Below are positions 24,328 to 32,750 of a DNA stretch of 48,509 nt, in pieces (position 1 is the stretch's first letter; each line of letters begins with the position of its first letter). The position numbers and the translations under genes are program-made. The stretch is taken from the NCBI GenBank assembly GCA_024639085.1, contig JAHEJB010000004.1, positions 1 to 48,509 on the forward strand, written 5' to 3'. The stretch comes from Rubricoccaceae bacterium. GTDB taxonomy: Bacteria; Bacteroidota; Rhodothermia; Rhodothermales; Rubricoccaceae. The notes below the pieces were generated by a model. The model saw only the letters and a program-made list of their open reading frames with translations, was not told the origin of the DNA and did not search any database.

Positions 24328-25383
24328 CTACGTGATCTGCTTGCGCAACCCACTAATTGGTTTGAGTTCGGCGGCTTTGAACAAGCCGCCTTCATCGCAG
24401 TTGAGCACACCGAGGAAATCGCCAATTTCGGCATCTTCTTTCAATCTCAAGAGATAGAGTAGAGCAACCGATTGCAACGGCCCGGGCACGGAATCGACCA
24501 GATCGAAACGATCGGTAAGCTCTTCCAGAGGCTCTTCTAGTTCAGTCGACGCCGCTTCAGGGTCGTCCGTATACACGATTAGCAGGGTATCAAATTTTTG
24601 TTTGCTTCGAAGCGCATCTCCTCTAACAAAACGAGATAGCCGGCGAGCGAATAGGTCGATGTCCTCAAGCTCCTCGCCTTCCAGATTTCTTGCGTACTTG
24701 CGGCTGCCGGCCACGACAGAGCGATGGGCCTCGCCCGGCACAAGCGCCTCTGCCATCCGCATGGGCTTAGCTACGGGGGAAAGCATTTCCCTTACGCCGC
24801 CCACGTCGCGTCTCCAGAGGACGTACGTGACCATACAGAAGAACAAGGACAGAAAGCCGGCTAGCATCCAGTTTCCTGTTCCGGAGGCCAGCCCGACTCC
24901 AATCGTGGCAAAAGCGAAAACAGCGTTCTTCAGGTCCTTCAATGTAGTTCTGAATCGAACTGCGGCTACAATCCCCGCCAACGCAAATGCCAAAGCCAGA
25001 TCCCCTTGAACAACTCGAACAACAGCAGCAACGACAATGGGGAGCAGCAACAGTATTTGAACGAACGTTTTGTCGTATCCCTCCTGCCGCTTCGTGACCA
25101 TGTAGATCCACGCTACCGGTGGCGTAAAGACGAGGGTGCCCAGAATTGAGAGCACGGAAAGCATCCCATATCGGAACAGTGACCCATCTCCTGAGACGCC
25201 GCTGGCCCGGGACGAACCACTCACTGTCTGATCAAATTGCTGGAGGGCCTCTCCACCAACTCCCGATACATGGATGTATGGCCTGACGGCAGGTAGCAAC
25301 GTCCACACTAGCGCGAGTAGCGCACCAACAAGAACAAAATACCCGATCAGTTTGAGGGCCGGCGAGCGTAGGAAACCAGGCAT
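24328..25383 (-). CDS. DUF4956 membrane protein
   Basis: 351 residues. After two N-terminal helices there is the DUF4956 core with VRFRTTLKDLKNAVFAFATIG, a pattern also seen in MgtC-like membrane proteins, and four helices in total up to about residue 195. The remaining 150 residues are soluble, with RKYARNLEGEELEDIDLFARR and a ferredoxin-like ending. Relatives often neighbour polyphosphate polymerase (VTC) or CotH genes; neither is in this window. The stop is 21 bases from the methyltransferase start. Confidence 0.82.
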   Translation of the reverse strand: MPGFLRSPALKLIGYFVLVGALLALVWTLLPAVRPYIHVSGVGGEALQQFDQTVSGSSRASGVSGDGSLFRYGMLSVLSILGTLVFTPPVAWIYMVTKRQEGYDKTFVQILLLLPIVVAAVVRVVQGDLALAFALAGIVAAVRFRTTLKDLKNAVFAFATIGVGLASGTGNWMLAGFLSLFFCMVTYVLWRRDVGGVREMLSPVAKPMRMAEALVPGEAHRSVVAGSRKYARNLEGEELEDIDLFARRLSRFVRGDALRSKQKFDTLLIVYTDDPEAASTELEEPLEELTDRFDLVDSVPGPLQSVALLYLLRLKEDAEIGDFLGVLNCDEGGLFKAAELKPISGLRKQIT

Positions 25384-25421
25384 TCTTCTCTATCTATCGA
25401 TGGCGGGGAAGATAGGCTGCC

Positions 25422-26333
25422 CTAGCGTGTGGCGCCGATGTGCTGTTCGCCACGTTGTCTGGCCAGTTCAATTTGCTTTTGCCGATCCGCGAAGCGCTTC
25501 TTGCGTTCCTCGGAGTGCTCGTCGTAACAGTGTGGACAGCTCACGCCTTTCACATACATCTCCGACTGCATTTCTTCCTCGCTGATCGGCATACGGCAGG
25601 CAAAGCACTGATCGTAGGAACCTTGCTCTAACCCGTGCTTCACTGCTACACGTTGATCAAAAACGAAGCATTCGCCTTCCCAGAGACTCTCGTCCTCTGG
25701 AACGGTTTCGAGGTACTTCAGGATGCCGCCCCTGAGATGATAGACGTCGTCGAACCCCTCAGATCGCAGAAACGCCGTCGATTTCTCACAACGGATGCCG
25801 CCCGTGCAGAACATGGCAACTTTGGTGTTTGCACGGTCGGCAAACTGCCCGCGGAGCCAATCAGGCAACTCGCGAAAGCTCTTCGTATGTGGATCAATCG
25901 CGCCTTTGAACGTGCCGATGGCAACCTCGTAATCGTTGCGCGCATCGACCAGAACGACGTTCGGATCGGAGATAAGGTCGTTCCATTCCTGGGCGTCGAC
26001 GTATGTACCGACCGTTTCGTTTGGGTCGATCTCCGGGACACCCATTGTGACGATTTCGCGTTTCAATCGCACTTTCATGCGATAGAAGGGTGATTCTTCG
26101 GACCACGACTCCTTGTGCACTAGATCAGTCATTCGCTCGTCCGAGCGCAGAAAGCCGAGCACATTTCGAATGCCTTCCGGCGGTCCGGCTATCGTCCCGT
26201 TGATGCCTTCTGATGCGAGAAGGATCGTTCCCATCACGTCGTTCTCACGACAGCAGGAGAGAAGAGGCTGCTGGAGGTCTTCGTAGTCCGGCAGGGACAC
26301 GAATTTGTAGAGTGCAGCTACTAGAATGGACAT
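25422..26333 (-). CDS. trhO: tRNA uridine-34 hydroxylase (rhodanese family)
   Basis: 303 residues matching TrhO/YceA. N-terminal acylphosphatase-like domain ([33 protein letters not shown]), then a rhodanese domain with the catalytic cysteine in [11 protein letters not shown] and the family-typical [20 protein letters not shown]. The C-terminus has a paired CxxC region (CFACRMP and CPHCY) likely to bind zinc. The enzyme makes 5-hydroxyuridine at the wobble position of tRNAs using oxygen. It lies 38 bases upstream of DUF4956, which is not functionally related as far as known. Confidence 0.93.
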   Translation of the reverse strand: MSILVAALYKFVSLPDYEDLQQPLLSCCRENDVMGTILLASEGINGTIAGPPEGIRNVLGFLRSDERMTDLVHKESWSEESPFYRMKVRLKREIVTMGVPEIDPNETVGTYVDAQEWNDLISDPNVVLVDARNDYEVAIGTFKGAIDPHTKSFRELPDWLRGQFADRANTKVAMFCTGGIRCEKSTAFLRSEGFDDVYHLRGGILKYLETVPEDESLWEGECFVFDQRVAVKHGLEQGSYDQCFACRMPISEEEMQSEMYVKGVSCPHCYDEHSEERKKRFADRQKQIELARQRGEQHIGATR

Positions 26334-26407
26334 TGTTGATGTTCGGTCGTTTAGTTCCGGTATGCGACTAGCTACAAAGAGATCCAGGTTCTAAGAAAAG
26401 CTTCATT

Positions 26408-27430
26408 CTAGAGTGTCGAAGGATCGACAGCATCTGTGAGGTAGGCAACGAAGAAAAGTATCGCGAGCATAATAGACCACAGGATGACTGCGATCTGGGT
26501 TGCCTTCTTCGCGCGTTCCCCTTCGTACCACAAACGTGGTCGCACGCCCTGAGCCAGAAAAGTTGCAACCCCGGCGAGATTTATGCAAACAACATTCGCT
26601 AGAACAAGCGAGCCGGCGCCCAACGCCAGCGAGAAGTACCCCGCTCCAAGAAGCATTCCGCTGACGACAAGTGGCGGTACGAGTGCTACGGCAACCATGA
26701 CCCCGATGACGGCGCCTGATAATCCACGTGTGTAGGCGAATGTACCCGCAGAGCCAGCCGCCAACCCGAGCGCGAGATCTCCGAAGCTGAGGTTCGTGCG
26801 ACTTACGATAGCATGAACGGAAGGGTCGAACGAGATGATCAGTCCGACGGCAATCGAAACTACACTGACCGTGGCGAGGCCCACCGCATTGGCGACAAGT
26901 GATCGTCGAAGGAGGTCCAAATCGCCTAGAGTAGCCGCGAGGGACATGCCGACGTTTGGCCCTAAAAGTGGAGCTATGACCATAGCACCAATGATTATTG
27001 CCACGTCGTCTCGGACGAGACCCACCGCTGCAACGATTGCCGAGAGCGCCGCCATCGCGATAAACGCCCTGTTGAGAACTACGGAATCCGAGACGTCTCC
27101 GTACAATTCTTCCCTGCTCACACGGCCAGCCTTCCTTGCTTCATCCTCTTTGTCATCGGAGGATTCGTCCGCACTTTGCTCTTCAGGTCGTGGAAGAACA
27201 GCTTCTACGGGTAACAGAACCATACGAAACCCGCCGGACCCCGCATACTCTTCTCCGAAGCTATCCATTATTGCCTCGGTCTCCTCTGCCGGAAGAATGA
27301 GGTGGAGGACGATGCGATTGTCATCCACATCATCACGCCATGTCCCAATCAACTCTTTGTCCTCAATAAGGGCGTCCACGTCCGCGCGTTCATCCTCTGG
27401 GATGAAGACCTGGAGATATCGCAGCGCCAT
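26408..27430 (-). CDS. DUF389 membrane protein
   Basis: 340 residues. A soluble N-terminal domain of about 125 residues, starting LRYLQVFIPEDERADVDALI and ending in an acidic stretch, precedes the DUF389 membrane core with IIIGAMVIAPLLGPNVGMSLA, the family signature, and about six helices. Proteins of this family (TIGR00341) are common and uncharacterised; the IAPLLGP loop suggests transport. It is the most upstream of the run of minus-strand genes from 27.4 to 21 kb. Confidence 0.88.
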   Translation of the reverse strand: MALRYLQVFIPEDERADVDALIEDKELIGTWRDDVDDNRIVLHLILPAEETEAIMDSFGEEYAGSGGFRMVLLPVEAVLPRPEEQSADESSDDKEDEARKAGRVSREELYGDVSDSVVLNRAFIAMAALSAIVAAVGLVRDDVAIIIGAMVIAPLLGPNVGMSLAATLGDLDLLRRSLVANAVGLATVSVVSIAVGLIISFDPSVHAIVSRTNLSFGDLALGLAAGSAGTFAYTRGLSGAVIGVMVAVALVPPLVVSGMLLGAGYFSLALGAGSLVLANVVCINLAGVATFLAQGVRPRLWYEGERAKKATQIAVILWSIMLAILFFVAYLTDAVDPSTL

Positions 27431-27619
27431 TTTTGTTGACCGATCTGAATAGAATGTGTAAGTCTACGAGTTCTCGCCAAAAAACCCGGCAAATCCACCA
27501 AATGGCCTCGTTCGCTTCATTTCAAACCTGATGAACTTGATTTGCTGTTTTGAAGATCAACCAGTGACAACGTCTTCGAGCATTGCAGATGGTGGTTCGC
27601 CCGCGCTGCAGACGAATAC

Positions 27620-28030
27620 TTACTCGAAGAGATAGTCAAGTGTCAGCGTATGGACGCCCGCCGCGGAGATGCTGATCTCAAGGACGCCTCGAATGCCTTC
27701 CAGTGCACCTGTCCCAGACTTTGGCACGATGTGGCCGACTGATTTCTGGATGCCTTCTGACGAAACAAGGCCACCGTGCTGCAAGACAAATGATCCGTTC
27801 ATGCCATCGACTGAGCCAGTGAACTGCTCGATGGCTACGTAGCCCGTCCCTGTACTCGGATCATTTCGATCAGTGACGTACATCATTCGCTCTGCCGTGC
27901 TTTTGCCTTCTAGTTTTCCACTAAACTCTTTGATGACCTCAATGCGAATCAGGTTGGGGTTCTCATTGGCATCAGCAGGCAGTTCTTCCCAGCCGACAAC
28001 TTCGAACGTACTTGTGACGAATTTAGACAT
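27620..28030 (-). CDS. DUF3224 protein, copy 1
   Basis: The ATG at 28030 gives 136 residues, the normal family length; a longer frame upstream has no family similarity. It starts TSTFEVVGWEELP and contains EFSGKLEGKSTAERMM, YVAIEQFTGSVDGMNGSFVLQHGG and a C-terminal GVHTLTLDYLFE. DUF3224 proteins form a small beta-barrel like allene-oxide-cyclase folds; function unknown. A second, diverged copy lies at 40830-41243 in a different gene setting. Downstream, a 180-base gap separates it from DUF389. Confidence 0.88.
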   Translation of the reverse strand: MSKFVTSTFEVVGWEELPADANENPNLIRIEVIKEFSGKLEGKSTAERMMYVTDRNDPSTGTGYVAIEQFTGSVDGMNGSFVLQHGGLVSSEGIQKSVGHIVPKSGTGALEGIRGVLEISISAAGVHTLTLDYLFE

Positions 28031-28209
28031 CGTTGTATGCCTCGTGGTGGTGGAATCGGTGGTGGGTGCCGCAAAATTAGCAACACCAAGAGGTAATAGC
28101 GGCCATTTGTAGATGCCAGTCAGGCAAATAACGCCTCGAAATAGATCCGCACGTAGACCTTCCCAAGAATCGTCAAGAACGTACGCCCTTGGTTCGGTAA
28201 GTTGGCCGT

Positions 28210-28641
28210 ATGACAAACCCCATGCCTGCCTGGAAAATCATCTCATGGATTGTCGGGATCTGGTGGCTTGCGCACCTTGTCCTAATAGCCGGGCACGTTT
28301 TGCATGTGTTTCTCTACTCAGTCGCAGTCGCACCGGGGCTGGAGTACGCTGACTACCAGGCTTACGCCCAAGTATCGGCTCCGTGGTTTTCTATAATATT
28401 GGGTGGACCCGTGTTTTACACGATTGGAAGAATCGTGATGAAACGTCTCCATCCCAATGGGCGAAGGATGGGCGTAATTATCTGGGGGCTTTATACGGTA
28501 ACCGACCTGGCAATCGTAATTGCTTCTGTTTCGCCTATTCCACTTCTTTTGGCTGGTCAATGGATTGTCTCGCAGAGTGTCAAGCTGATCGCGATTATGT
28601 TGGCTACGCGAAAGGAAGCCCCGCAAGCCAGCGTTGCCTAG
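28210..28641 (+). CDS. Four-helix membrane protein, unknown
   Basis: 143 residues with hydrophobic segments near 8-36, 58-75, 85-108 and 112-130. No family recognised. Its stop overlaps that of the AraC-type regulator on the other strand by four bases, so the two genes converge without a terminator. It diverges from DUF3224 copy 1; the 180 bases between their starts should hold both promoters. Confidence 0.7.
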   Translation: MTNPMPAWKIISWIVGIWWLAHLVLIAGHVLHVFLYSVAVAPGLEYADYQAYAQVSAPWFSIILGGPVFYTIGRIVMKRLHPNGRRMGVIIWGLYTVTDLAIVIASVSPIPLLLAGQWIVSQSVKLIAIMLATRKEAPQASVA

Positions 28642-29516
28642 CCACGCTTCTTAAGTGGCATGCATAACTCGGTTCGATTGAGCGCAAACTTAGGGTTGAT
28701 CTGCGTGGTGTGGTACATCTCAATGACTGGCAGCATCGGAGTGTCATAAACTTTCAGGGCCATCACGCGGCCAAATACTTCACCCCATGCGGCCGGCAGA
28801 GTGCTGTATGGTCCAACATGCGTTGTCATCGCGTAGTACCCACCAGGGATCATCTGGTAGCCGATACGACCTTCAGGCGTAAACGGCTCGGGAACCTGCA
28901 CGCAAGCATCGAAGCGCAGCTTCTCGGTAGGCGTGATGCCTGGAGCATCATGCCCGATACCAAGCAGCACGCAATCCCTGTCTAGGCTTGCCAGAGCCGG
29001 CCACTCCATAAGCTCGTCCCAAAGTATTGGCGGAACAACCTTGTAGTCGCCAAGGTGCCGAATGAACGCAACATGTATGTCTTTGAATTTCCGAATGCAC
29101 GTAGCCGAAAGTTCTCCAACATTCCGCGTCTGTTCGAGGCCTTCCATCCGCCCAGGACGTTCTTTGCTAGCTTCGCTATGCGAGCTTCGACGATAGGCAC
29201 TCGGCGTCTTATTGAATCGCCGTTTGAATGCACGCGAGAACGTTTCGTGGTTCTGATATCCCACTTCAAGTGCGATTTCAAGGACGGAACGATCCACTAT
29301 GGAAAGCAAGAATGCTCCTCTATCCAGGCGCAACCTCTGCACATAGCGCTTGGTCGTCTCACCGACGCTCTCTCGGAACAGACGGTGAAAATGATGCGGC
29401 GACAATCCAGCAACCTCAGCTAGTGTATTAAGCGATAGGTCACTATCCAGATTTGTTTCTGCCCAAACGAGCGCTGGCAGAAGTCGTTCAATTTTGTCCG
29501 GGTGAGGCGTGTCCAC
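28638..29516 (-). CDS. AraC-family regulator with GyrI-like effector domain
   Basis: 292 residues starting at GTG. Two N-terminal AraC-type helix-turn-helix units: LSLNTLAEVAGLSPHHFHRLF and SVLEIALEVGYQNHETFSRAF, followed by KRRFNKTPSAYR. A linker leads to a GyrI-like/SOUL-type ligand domain (from about residue 135) with HVAFIRHLGDY, a GYQMIPGGYYAMTTHVGPYS stretch and a C-terminal FALNRTELCMPLK. This is the Rob/MarA-with-GyrI layout in which a small hydrophobic molecule activates DNA binding. Its target is unknown; the gene next to it upstream codes for a small conserved protein. Confidence 0.9.
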   Translation of the reverse strand: MDTPHPDKIERLLPALVWAETNLDSDLSLNTLAEVAGLSPHHFHRLFRESVGETTKRYVQRLRLDRGAFLLSIVDRSVLEIALEVGYQNHETFSRAFKRRFNKTPSAYRRSSHSEASKERPGRMEGLEQTRNVGELSATCIRKFKDIHVAFIRHLGDYKVVPPILWDELMEWPALASLDRDCVLLGIGHDAPGITPTEKLRFDACVQVPEPFTPEGRIGYQMIPGGYYAMTTHVGPYSTLPAAWGEVFGRVMALKVYDTPMLPVIEMYHTTQINPKFALNRTELCMPLKKRG

Positions 29517-29562
29517 ACCTATAGTTAGTCACCAACGGTGAAATGGGCTTGACTATTCTTGC

Positions 29563-29652
29563 TCAAACTTTGCTTAGAACGTTGTAATAGAACGGCTCGT
29601 GGACCACTATGCCGTCCTCCCACCACTGTGCGGCAACTTGCTCAAATGTCAT
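29563..29652 (-). CDS. Possible 29-aa peptide
   Basis: An ATG-started frame of 29 codons (MTFEQVAAQWWEDGIVVHEP and so on) begins 10 bases after the preceding gene's stop. The composition is protein-like, but the size and lack of relatives leave it open whether it is translated or is the tail of a lost gene. Confidence 0.2.
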   Translation of the reverse strand: MTFEQVAAQWWEDGIVVHEPFYYNVLSKV

Positions 29653-29662
29653 CCAACTAGAC

Positions 29663-29998
29663 CTACTCCCCCAGACGAGACCATGCCTGGTAAGGAATGT
29701 CATAGTCATCGAGGAATGGCTTGAGTTTGGCAGCCTCTTCGTTAGAAAACCTCCTATGCATCTCATCAAGAATGTCGTTCTTGGTTTCCAATGCCGAGAG
29801 AAGCGCGGGCACATCCACCGCAAGAATCGTCCAGATCCACTCGTATTCGCGAATTCCTGCTCCGAAGATTTTCTCGACACCGTTGCCTAAGTCCTGCCCT
29901 TCGATGACAACATTGCCCTCTTCAGAAAGTGCGGCACTGAGATACCGCGTGCCTTCTTCGTCTCGAAGATCGCGGAGTATTACGGAGCCTCGGTGCAT
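29663..29998 (-). CDS. Small conserved hypothetical protein
   Basis: 111 residues, soluble and acidic. The pattern RDLRDEEGTRYLSAALSEEG, IEGQDLGNGVEKIFG and YEWIWTILAVDVPALLSALE is one I associate with a small family of conserved proteins seen in many bacteria, of unknown role and often scattered among polymorphic accessory genes. There is no catalytic motif. It starts 17 bases downstream of the DUF5916 gene's stop and may be read through from it. Confidence 0.68.
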   Translation of the reverse strand: MHRGSVILRDLRDEEGTRYLSAALSEEGNVVIEGQDLGNGVEKIFGAGIREYEWIWTILAVDVPALLSALETKNDILDEMHRRFSNEEAAKLKPFLDDYDIPYQAWSRLGE

Positions 29999-30015
29999 TT
30001 ACATTTTGGCGTGTC

Positions 30016-32223
30016 TCACAGGAGTAACAGATACGTCAGCTTAACAATTCCAACCTGATCCCGTAGCACGATGTCCCGGTTTGGATCAAAGAGGATGTCG
30101 TTGTTGCCAGCGAAGTGGTAGCCCGTGTTGAAGACGATGAAAAGGTCGCTGCCGGGCGTGTGGATCCAGTCTACACGGATGTTGGCCTGCAAGTCGCGCG
30201 AGAAGTTGTCGTATTGGATGAGCGAACGTGCAAACAACTTTCGACTGAATGCGCTGAGAACCGATAGAGAAAGCGTTGTTGCCGCGAATTCCCCGTTCGC
30301 GATGGGCAAGCTGATGTCCGAATGGTCCACGCTGCCTTCCAGAACAAGATGCCTTGACTGCCTCCAGCCAATCGTTCCGCCCACGTCCGTCCGGTTGCCA
30401 CCAAAAAAGGAACCAGTGGTAGCGTATGCCCACCCGAAAACGGGACGACTTGAATCAGTCTCGCCACGGAGTGTGACGTTCGTAAAAGTATAGTCGCCTG
30501 GCTCAATTTCGGCGTTGGGGCGGATGAAAAACGGATCCGCCAGTCTCTCGAAACGCCTGTCTACCGCAACGGAACCGTTGTCGCGTCTGTTGAATTCTGC
30601 CCGAACGTCGATCTCTGCAAGCGTGGTCTGCTTCCCGCCATCCTGCCCTTCGATGTAGGAATATTCAGCTGACGAAACGAACCGCCGAATAAAGGGTAGC
30701 GCGGAGATCTGCACAAGTGGGCTGTAAATCAGCTGCCCTGTGTATTGCCGCATATCTTGGCGGCGGACGAAGCCAAGCGCAGGGCGATATTTCTCTCCAA
30801 CGGTAGTAAACGTGGTGCTCGCTCCGTACGTGTCGTTGCGGAAGCGCGCCGCCAAGTGCCCCGCTACATCATTTTGTGTTGAGTCTGTATCCCAAACGTT
30901 TGTAAACCAACCACTCACTCCGCTGTTCGACCAGAAACGCGTCTCGGCATCCAGGCCAAATGCCCTGCTGTAAGTACTGTCGGTCTGGAGGTTGGTGAAG
31001 ATGGCGCCCGCGGTCGTTCTTGGCAGGACACTGGCACGGACACGCGCAACGGTGTTGTTGGCAGAGCCAGATCCAAACAGATCGCCCATTCCTTCACCCG
31101 ACTCAATATTCAGAAGGCCAACGGATAGAGGACCCGCCTGTCCCGTAAGCCGCGCTCCCGCCAGGATGTTTTCGTCGAGCCCGATACGCCGCGAAAAGAA
31201 GGTCTGTGTTGATTGAGAGTTGCCGTGCTCGAAGAGTCCCGAGCGCTCCAGAAAGAACTCGCGCTTCTCCGGGAAGAAGAGACTGAAGCGGCTCAAATTG
31301 AGTTGCACGTTGTCGGCCTCAACCTGCGCAAAGTCTGTGTTTACGGTAAGGTCGAGCGTGAGGTTGGATGTAATACCGTACTTGAAGTCGACTCCTATGT
31401 CTTGCGTGTATTCGGTCTGGGTGTCTTCCATCGAGAGGTCGGGGCGGCTTCGCTGCGCACCGGCAATCACATACGGTTTGATTTCAATGTTGCGGCCGCG
31501 GCGGATGTTCTTCAGCCCGCCCAACGTTCCATACTGGGAGACCGCGGCAAGCGCGGTAAAGCTGTTTCCAAACTCCAGGCCGATTCGCGGCCACATCCCC
31601 CGCTCGTTTTTGCGATTGACCATTCGGGAGAGCATCAGCCCGAACGAAATGTCATCACCTTCGGGGAAGCGAAGCTGGCGGAAGGGGATTGCCACTTCCA
31701 TAAACCAGCCCTGTTCATTGATAACCGTTTCGCTCCGGAAAACCGCGTTCCACGAGAAACTGTCGATGGTGAGGCCTTCGTCGGTAATCGTGGCGTCGTC
31801 CTGCGTTCCAAGCGCGTTCATCTCGAAGAGGTAAGCGTTGCGACCATCCTGATACGTATCGAGCCCGATGTAGACGTGGTCATCTCGATCATTGCGACCA
31901 CCGCGTTCCAAGTTCTTCGCACGGATGAGTTCCGGATTCGCATCGTAGCACGAGAATGCGAAGTAGAGATTGTCGCGGTCGTAGGCAATGCGGACCTCCG
32001 TGTGTTCGGTTTCCGGCGCACCATCATCCGGCCAAACTTGAATGAACTGGTTGACCGGCTCAATTTCCTGCCAGAACGCTTCGTCAAGATGACCGTCGAT
32101 GCGTGGAGCATCCTCAACAAATACTGCCGAGACGTTGTTGGCTGTGGGCACGTCCTGCGCGGAAACCGATGCACAAACGAAGATGAGAGTCAGAGCGAGA
32201 ACGCAGCGGTTCCAACGAGGCAT
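30016..32223 (-). CDS. DUF5916 outer-membrane protein with CBM9-like domain
   Basis: 735 residues from the ATG at 32223, which begins a signal peptide (RCVLALTLIFVCASVSAQ); the frame could start at TTG 27 bases upstream, inside the palindrome. Residues about 30-225 form a CBM9-like sandwich (APRIDGHLDEAFWQEIEPVNQ, VRIAYDRDNLYFAFSCYD, NAYLFEMNALGTQDD). The rest is a barrel of the DUF5916 type with FFPEKREFFLERSGLFEHG and GARLTGQAGPLSVGLL near its entry. Such proteins are common in Bacteroidota and Rhodothermota, sometimes near peptidase genes; their cargo is not known. The C-terminus ends in aliphatic residues. Confidence 0.85.
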   Translation of the reverse strand: MPRWNRCVLALTLIFVCASVSAQDVPTANNVSAVFVEDAPRIDGHLDEAFWQEIEPVNQFIQVWPDDGAPETEHTEVRIAYDRDNLYFAFSCYDANPELIRAKNLERGGRNDRDDHVYIGLDTYQDGRNAYLFEMNALGTQDDATITDEGLTIDSFSWNAVFRSETVINEQGWFMEVAIPFRQLRFPEGDDISFGLMLSRMVNRKNERGMWPRIGLEFGNSFTALAAVSQYGTLGGLKNIRRGRNIEIKPYVIAGAQRSRPDLSMEDTQTEYTQDIGVDFKYGITSNLTLDLTVNTDFAQVEADNVQLNLSRFSLFFPEKREFFLERSGLFEHGNSQSTQTFFSRRIGLDENILAGARLTGQAGPLSVGLLNIESGEGMGDLFGSGSANNTVARVRASVLPRTTAGAIFTNLQTDSTYSRAFGLDAETRFWSNSGVSGWFTNVWDTDSTQNDVAGHLAARFRNDTYGASTTFTTVGEKYRPALGFVRRQDMRQYTGQLIYSPLVQISALPFIRRFVSSAEYSYIEGQDGGKQTTLAEIDVRAEFNRRDNGSVAVDRRFERLADPFFIRPNAEIEPGDYTFTNVTLRGETDSSRPVFGWAYATTGSFFGGNRTDVGGTIGWRQSRHLVLEGSVDHSDISLPIANGEFAATTLSLSVLSAFSRKLFARSLIQYDNFSRDLQANIRVDWIHTPGSDLFIVFNTGYHFAGNNDILFDPNRDIVLRDQVGIVKLTYLLLL

Positions 32224-32240
32224 AAACGGGGCGATTGGTT

Positions 32241-32258
32241 GTGCTAACAATTTAGCAC
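32241..32258. promoter_or_regulatory. Palindrome GTGCTAA-CAAT-TTAGCAC, candidate operator
   Basis: A perfect 7-bp inverted repeat with a 4-base centre lies 18 bases upstream of the DUF5916 ATG. It contains the same GTGCTA/TAGCAC half-site as the palindrome before the metal-receptor operon (3746-3760), but with the opposite orientation of the arms. In the message it could also form a hairpin close to the start codon. Confidence 0.4.
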
Positions 32259-32356
32259 GCTGTTATCCGTCGAACACGCGCCTTATCCCGCACTCTCAGC
32301 ATCGGCCACTGGAAAGGTTGCTTTTCGTTGGGTTTCGTTAGACAAACAAAGACTTA

Positions 32357-32662
32357 TCATGACACGACCCGGCCACCAAAAACGTTGGATGTCAGAGATC
32401 CAATCGTATAAATCGGACCCCATGGAAAGCCCCACCAATCAAGAACGAACGACGTTAGAGAGTAGCCAATGCTCTTGCTTACTGTGCCTTCTCCGGCCCG
32501 CACGAAGTGGATTTCCGATGATCGCCTGAACGTCACGAGGATGATGGAAATGCGGTAGTCGAATGTCACAAACCGCCCACCGCGGCTTACTTCGCTCTTC
32601 AGTTGATCTGCACAAACCCTTCGAGGCCCTTGATGTCCATGGCTGGGTGCGTTTTGTGGCAC
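32357..32662 (-). CDS. Conserved small membrane-associated protein, start uncertain
   Basis: The last 80 residues are the conserved part: ADQLKSEVSRGGRFVTFDYR, then LVTFRRSSEIHFVRAGEG and GWWGFPWGPIYTIGSLTSN-like ending. This block is familiar from proteins that also carry an N-terminal zinc ribbon, absent here. The frame is open up to an ATG at 32782 inside the lipase gene; the residues there look like unselected sequence, so I use GTG at 32662 (101 residues). WWGFPWGP suggests a membrane-embedded turn. No function known. The gene may follow the lipase in the same transcript, or be truncated. Confidence 0.55.
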   Translation of the reverse strand: MPQNAPSHGHQGPRRVCADQLKSEVSRGGRFVTFDYRISIILVTFRRSSEIHFVRAGEGTVSKSIGYSLTSFVLDWWGFPWGPIYTIGSLTSNVFGGRVVS

Positions 32663-32750
32663 GAACTGCCAAAGTATCACTCTCGCTGTCGGTGACTGGC
32701 GCAATTGCCACAACCTGACTAGCAAACGTGTTCGGCAGATCGGACTGGAT

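Noticed and set aside
31213-32247. 344-codon plus-strand open frame
   Set aside because: It is antisense to the DUF5916 gene, whose signal peptide, CBM9-like motifs and barrel are clear; the reverse frame has no motif and no signal.
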